This document shows, piece after piece, positions 60,213 through 64,000 of a stretch of 64,000 bases of DNA. The stretch's first letter is position 1, and the number at the start of each line of letters is the position of its first letter. A model generated the notes under the pieces. It made no database searches. It was given only the letters and a program-made list of their open reading frames with translations, and was not told the DNA's origin. Both the position numbers and the translations under genes were made by a program. This DNA comes from an uncultured Christensenellaceae bacterium (lineage in GTDB: Bacteria > Bacillota > Clostridia > Christensenellales > UBA3700), in assembly GCA_910588015.1 (NCBI GenBank), contig CAJUOK010000001.1, positions 62,001-126,000 of the forward strand, written 5' to 3'.

Positions 60213-61430
60213 TTATTTTTTAAATAGCAATCTATACAGTGCCTCTGCTAATTTTTTAGAAAAAATAGGTGGAACCGCATTCCCTATCATTTTGTATGCA
60301 TCCGCCTGCGTACCAACGAATTCATAATCGTCAGGAATACCTTGAAGGCGCGCTGCTTCACGTACAGTAATACTTCTCGCCTGCTGTGCGTCTGGATGGA
60401 TATGACGCAATCCGTCTTTAAAAAGATGTGCAGGAATCAAATTACTCTGCTCATCCCAACGGAGAACATAGTATTTGTGTATATTGGATTCATGTCCTGT
60501 TATTTCTGTATATAATTGTTTCAATGATGCCGTGGATACATATTTTTTTTCGCCACATGAAATATCATTTGCAAGCAATCTGAAAATTTCCTGATCCCGT
60601 TTGTTATGCCACCTTGAAGCATGATTGGATGGTGAATCTTTCGGTATTGTGTGTGAATACCTTTTCCCATCAAATATAAAATCTGCAGTGGGGTATAACG
60701 CTGGCAAATCACCAATCGCATCACGAACAGTGGCCTTTTTTTTAACTTTGAAAGAAGGTAGAACTTTAAGATAAAAATCATTAATAATTTGATAGGCATG
60801 TTCACCATATTCATCTTTACTTAAGCCAAGGATAATTATACGACTTCTTTTCTGTGGAACCCCGTACTCTGTGAAATCAATTATTGCTTTTGATAAATCG
60901 TTTAAAACAACATAACCGGCTTCGTCAAATGTTTTTTTTATGACGTCTATAATTGGTTTCCCTGTCGGTTTTGCGCTAAGAATACCCGGCACATTTTCAA
61001 ACACAAAGGCTTTTGGCTTATAATGCTTGAGAACTTTTACATAGCTTTCAAAAAGAAAATTACGATAATCATCTTTCATCCCATGTTCATCACGAATTCT
61101 CCCCGCAACGGAATATGCTTGACAAGGCGGACCGCCAATTATCAAGTCAAGTTTTTTGTTTTTAATACAAGAATCCAAGCCTAATGACTTGCCATATTCA
61201 GCATCATTCCAACCATAGAATAATTCATCTGTTCTTTGAATATCAAAACGAAACACCCGTCTGTTAGCATCCGTATAATTCCATTTTTCTTTTAAATGTT
61301 TTTCTAAATTTACACAAGGAGCTTTTTCCCACTCTACACATGCCAATGTGTTATAGTGTCCCGACATCTCAAATCCTTCACACAACCCGCCGCATCCTGC
61401 AAAAAGGTCAATTGTGTTAATTTTTTTCAT
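60213..61430 (-). CDS. DNA cytosine-5 methyltransferase (second in operon)
   Basis: A 405-residue C5 methyltransferase: motif I DLFAGCGGLCEGF, motif IV GGPPCQAYS with catalytic Cys103, motif VI FENVPG, motif VIII RSRIIILG, and motifs IX-X VREAARLQGIPDDY and YKMIGNAVPP. Target-recognition region about 230-330. It overlaps the upstream methyltransferase by 14 bases. With two C5 enzymes and one nuclease, each probably methylates one strand of an asymmetric site. Codon use is plainer (fewer CG-rich codons) than in the rest of the window, fitting transfer from elsewhere. Confidence 0.93.
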   Translation of the reverse strand: MKKINTIDLFAGCGGLCEGFEMSGHYNTLACVEWEKAPCVNLEKHLKEKWNYTDANRRVFRFDIQRTDELFYGWNDAEYGKSLGLDSCIKNKKLDLIIGGPPCQAYSVAGRIRDEHGMKDDYRNFLFESYVKVLKHYKPKAFVFENVPGILSAKPTGKPIIDVIKKTFDEAGYVVLNDLSKAIIDFTEYGVPQKRSRIIILGLSKDEYGEHAYQIINDFYLKVLPSFKVKKKATVRDAIGDLPALYPTADFIFDGKRYSHTIPKDSPSNHASRWHNKRDQEIFRLLANDISCGEKKYVSTASLKQLYTEITGHESNIHKYYVLRWDEQSNLIPAHLFKDGLRHIHPDAQQARSITVREAARLQGIPDDYEFVGTQADAYKMIGNAVPPIFSKKLAEALYRLLFKK

Positions 61431-62493
61431 TATTATCTCCTATAATTGCAAGCAATTCTTTTCCAAGAGCATATCCCAGAAGCGGCGGAACAGCATTCCC
61501 TACCTGTCTATCCTGTTTTGTTCTTGTTCCGGTAAACACAAAATTGTCAGGAAATGATTGAATACGAGCACTCTCTCTTACTGTCGGAACACGGTTAAAC
61601 TCATAGTGAAAAAGATTCCTATGACCTGTATCAACCGTACGTGCAGGAGCGTTGCCATCTAATCTTGTCCATGCCATGTGGAAAGTTCGACTTTCACCAA
61701 CGCCTGTTGGCAAATCTTTATAGTTCCCGCCTTCAGGCACGAGAGCAATTGTTTCGATTACAAAATCTTTGTGGGCGGTTGCCACATGATTATATAGCAC
61801 ATCACAATCGCCCCGCATAATCTTTTGATATTCTGTCAACGCAGGACCACTGTATTTATCTTCATTAAGACCAAGCCCACTGATTCTGGTCGGAAGATCG
61901 GAAACAGCATCTCTGCATGTACGATACGGCTTATCTGTCCCTGGCCCAAATTGAGGCTTTGGAAAATGTGGTTGCCCAATATCTCTACGAACTCCCATAA
62001 ATATAAGGCGCTTTCGCATTTGGGGAACACCGTAATCACATGCTTTTAAAATTTTACACTCAACATTGTAGCCCATAGAACTAAAACGTCTGATAATTTC
62101 GTCTTTTATTTGACCACTATATAATGTAGCCATTCCAGGGACATTTTCGATTATAAAACCCTTTGGTTTATACTGTTTGACCATTTCCAATACAGCTAAA
62201 TATAATGTGTTTCGCTTGTCATCAAAGTTTCTCGGTCCCGTGAGAGAAAAACCTTGACACGGCGGGCCTGCAATAATTACATCGATAGAGCGTTCTCCCG
62301 CAATATTCTTAATTTTATCAAATGTTTCTTGCTTAGAAAGGTCTTCATCTAATGCAACTGCACCATTATGATTTAGGGCGAAAGTATTCAATGCGTCTTT
62401 ATCATTGTCTACTCCTACAATTATTTTAAAACCAGCGTCCATAAATCCTTTAGAAAGACCGCCTGCTCCACAAAACAAATCTATCGCATTCAT
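61417..62493 (-). CDS. DNA cytosine-5 methyltransferase (first in operon)
   Basis: A 358-residue C5 methyltransferase: DLFCGAGGLSKGF, GPPCQGFSLTG with catalytic Cys79, IENVPGM, MRKRLIFMGV, VRESARIQSFPDNF and RQVGNAVPPLLG. Shorter than its partner and clearly different in the recognition region (~190-270), so a different target strand or sequence. It starts 16 bases after the nuclease stop and overlaps the next gene, giving an order controller, nuclease, methyltransferase, methyltransferase. Confidence 0.93.
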   Translation of the reverse strand: MNAIDLFCGAGGLSKGFMDAGFKIIVGVDNDKDALNTFALNHNGAVALDEDLSKQETFDKIKNIAGERSIDVIIAGPPCQGFSLTGPRNFDDKRNTLYLAVLEMVKQYKPKGFIIENVPGMATLYSGQIKDEIIRRFSSMGYNVECKILKACDYGVPQMRKRLIFMGVRRDIGQPHFPKPQFGPGTDKPYRTCRDAVSDLPTRISGLGLNEDKYSGPALTEYQKIMRGDCDVLYNHVATAHKDFVIETIALVPEGGNYKDLPTGVGESRTFHMAWTRLDGNAPARTVDTGHRNLFHYEFNRVPTVRESARIQSFPDNFVFTGTRTKQDRQVGNAVPPLLGYALGKELLAIIGDNNEKN

Positions 62494-62509
62494 TTTAATC
62501 TTATTCCCC

Positions 62510-63499
62510 TCAGAGTCTTCCCGTGGTTAAAAATAGTCCGTAAACAGATTCGCGGTGGTACCTAATATTCTCGACATCAGGAATAAAAAATGAATTTGCC
62601 GGAATTCTTATCCTTTGATTATCAAAAGCCCGCAAATAATCGCTTTCTATTTGCGGATGAACTTTAATTTTATAATCGTCTGTTAGTGTAAAAAATCCTT
62701 TATCAAAAGCCCAATGGAGATCACGGCACAGCGCCAATCCATTGTTTGGCAAGTATAATCCGCCATGACTTTTTGGTTTAATATGTGCTGCCTCCAAATT
62801 ACTAAAGCCCTGATATTTGATAACTGTACCAGTGATTGCACATAAATTTCCGTACCCTGTCATCACAAAATCTCTAAATGTGACAGCATTAAAAAGATTT
62901 GCTATATCAGCTGTTGGCGTTTTTTCAATTCTGTCTGTAACAGAATTATCAATAACGGCGATCGTATTTTGCTGTGCCAATACTGCTCTAGCACGAATTT
63001 CAAAATCAACTAATGTGCCATTAAAAATGCCATAGCCACCTTTTATCGGATAATTCTCAATTATTTGATTCAATTCTCGATAATATGCAGAGTTATCATT
63101 ATGAACCAGATCTAAAAGATAAACGCACTGCGTCATTCCCTCTTCAGTCATATCCTCTTTTCGAAAAACAGCTATATCATTTTCCAAAAATCTGAGTTCA
63201 TCACCTTCAAGTGATTTATTTAAGTAAATTCTATATTCATTCCTAGGGTGTACAGCTGTTGAGCCATGATACTTATCATTGTGATATACATAATTGCAAT
63301 ATACTTTTTCACCTGAATAAAGCGGAATAATAGGAAGAAGAGCACAATCATTTAATTGTGTAGTAGACAATGGAGGAAAAAACGAAAGCACGTTTTCGTT
63401 CATTGATGTCAATAAGTATCGTCCGCGATTCGGACGCCCATCTTGTCCTATACTTCCAAGCTCCTGATGTCCGCACTTTTTTAGATAGTATGTACTCAT
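62510..63499 (-). CDS. HNH restriction endonuclease
   Basis: A 329-residue protein with a C-terminal HNH nuclease: CAITG (Cys220), NLEAAHIKPKSHGG (His239), NNGLALCRDLHWAFDKGFF (Asn253, His262). This HNH_2-type motif order is that of type II restriction enzymes. The N-terminal ~210 residues should carry DNA recognition. Its start codon lies two bases after the controller's stop. Cutting activity inferred from the intact motif and the neighbouring two methyltransferases; site unknown. Confidence 0.88.
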   Translation of the reverse strand: MSTYYLKKCGHQELGSIGQDGRPNRGRYLLTSMNENVLSFFPPLSTTQLNDCALLPIIPLYSGEKVYCNYVYHNDKYHGSTAVHPRNEYRIYLNKSLEGDELRFLENDIAVFRKEDMTEEGMTQCVYLLDLVHNDNSAYYRELNQIIENYPIKGGYGIFNGTLVDFEIRARAVLAQQNTIAVIDNSVTDRIEKTPTADIANLFNAVTFRDFVMTGYGNLCAITGTVIKYQGFSNLEAAHIKPKSHGGLYLPNNGLALCRDLHWAFDKGFFTLTDDYKIKVHPQIESDYLRAFDNQRIRIPANSFFIPDVENIRYHRESVYGLFLTTGRL

Positions 63500-63501
63500 G
63501 A

Positions 63502-63711
63502 TTATCCCTCCATTTCTTTATAAATGTCAAATTCAAAATTATGATTTTTACAAAATTCGTTTATCAATTTCATTGTTTTGTAAGTTGGTTTCGTCTTCCC
63601 AGATTCCCATCTGTTCACGGTAGCAAATGATACTCCCAATTCTTTTGCGAATGTTTCTTGTGAAAAGAAACATTTTTGGCGTATCGCTCTGATATTTTCA
63701 CTAAAACTCAT
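63502..63711 (-). CDS. XRE-family controller protein of the RM system
   Basis: A 69-residue helix-turn-helix protein: IRAIRQKCFFSQETFAKEL, recognition helix SFATVNRWESGKTKP, then a short helical tail. Size and position, first gene before the nuclease and methylases, match RM controller (C) proteins, which time nuclease expression after entry into a new host. A palindrome overlapping its own promoter -10 supports autoregulation. ATG 63711. Confidence 0.85.
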   Translation of the reverse strand: MSFSENIRAIRQKCFFSQETFAKELGVSFATVNRWESGKTKPTYKTMKLINEFCKNHNFEFDIYKEMEG

Positions 63712-63734
63712 GTCAAGACTCCCTTAACTGCATA

Positions 63735-63774
63735 GTTATAACATTATTATAACACAATCCATCAAATTAGTCAA
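63735..63774 (-). promoter_or_regulatory. RM operon promoter with controller operator
   Basis: Minus strand TTGACT (63769-63774), 17 bases, TATAAT (63746-63751). A palindrome GTTATAA-CATTA-TTATAAC (63735-63753) covers the -10, where a bound controller would repress. Confidence 0.75.
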
Positions 63775-64000
63775 TGCTATACTTTTAACTTTTTTCAACT
63801 ATCGTCGCTATTGCTTTTTCGGTTTTCATTATTACGTTCAAGTACTGTTGGACGGTGCTTATCGTCCGACAGACTTCAAGTGTGCTGAAATGCTTTTTTT
63901 GAGAAAAGGAAAAGACCGAGCAACTGCTATTTCGTTACTCGGTTTGGTGATTTGCTATAAAATTGCTCAAAAATGGGCGAAAATGCCCCTAAAAATGCAA
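63775..64000. other. Window end, no gene seen
   Basis: No supported gene. TATCGTCGCTATTGCTTTTT at about 63801-63820 loosely resembles units of the 22-bp array at 10337. A weak stem GACCGAG / CTCGGTT lies at about 63920-63945. Confidence 0.4.
63846..63871 (-). repeat. Right flank of the RM island: inverted 14-bp copy and hairpin
   Basis: 63858-63871 is the inverted copy of 60186-60199. Locally it is also one arm of a hairpin (GTTGGACG with CGTCCGAC, one mismatch). Its role, recombination boundary or terminator, is not clear. Confidence 0.5.

Noticed and set aside
1..64000. tRNA, rRNA or insertion sequences
   Set aside because: No cloverleaf with T-loop consensus, no rRNA segments and no transposase frames were found by reading; a dedicated covariance search could still find a divergent RNA.

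Overview
The window comes from a chromosome of a spore-forming member of the Clostridia (Bacillota), probably an uncultured gut lineage. The reasons are sporulation genes (a SipL/SPOCS-LysM protein and SpoIIE with a nearby Spo0A-type box), a Veg protein, AT-rich DNA with strong GGAGG-type ribosome sites, and many lipoproteins and repeat-rich surface proteins. The species cannot be read from the sequence. No rRNA, tRNA, CRISPR array or insertion sequence was recognised.

Layout. 1-3.7 kb: a truncated secreted transglutaminase-like protein, SipL and Veg. 3.8-8.3 kb: a response regulator, an ABC-2 exporter with two permeases and a histidine kinase, all on +. 8.3-10.7 kb: a worn region with a gene remnant, palindromic repeats, an XRE regulator divergent from a membrane protein, a Nudix hydrolase and a degenerate 22-bp tandem repeat. 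10.7-14.7 kb: a methionine operon (metF, stand-alone MetH activation domain, MetH lacking that domain). 14.8-19.5 kb: leuS, serS and an acyltransferase-like membrane protein. 19.5-27.5 kb: an LRR protein, then a tightly coupled four-gene operon (release-factor-like protein, SF1 helicase, coiled-coil protein, membrane-anchored repeat protein). 27.8-34.7 kb: a lipoprotein, spoIIE, a lipase, a short alaS and a membrane protein with HEXXH. 34.7-42.2 kb: a surface-protein operon and a tyrosine recombinase. 42.4-47 kb: an ABC/FtsX fusion and a GH36 alpha-galactosidase. 47.3-57.8 kb: a giant repeat surface protein split by a frameshift, with a partner gene. 58.6-64 kb: two small genes and a type II restriction-modification island with its own controller.

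The most interesting system is a candidate promoter-inversion switch. A perfect 23-bp inverted repeat (41052-41074 and 41199-41221) encloses 124 bp holding a promoter-like TTGATT-17-TATACT, and lies between a complete tyrosine recombinase gene and a four-gene surface operon (34 to 41 kb). As sequenced the promoter points away from the operon, so this copy looks OFF; inversion would turn it towards the operon. A second candidate precedes the giant surface gene: a 30-bp inverted repeat with one mismatch (58172-58201 and 58281-58310) encloses a perfect TTGACA-17-TATAAT promoter pointing at that gene (ON). Together they suggest phase-variable surface proteins. This is inferred from sequence only, and read-level evidence of inversion would settle it.
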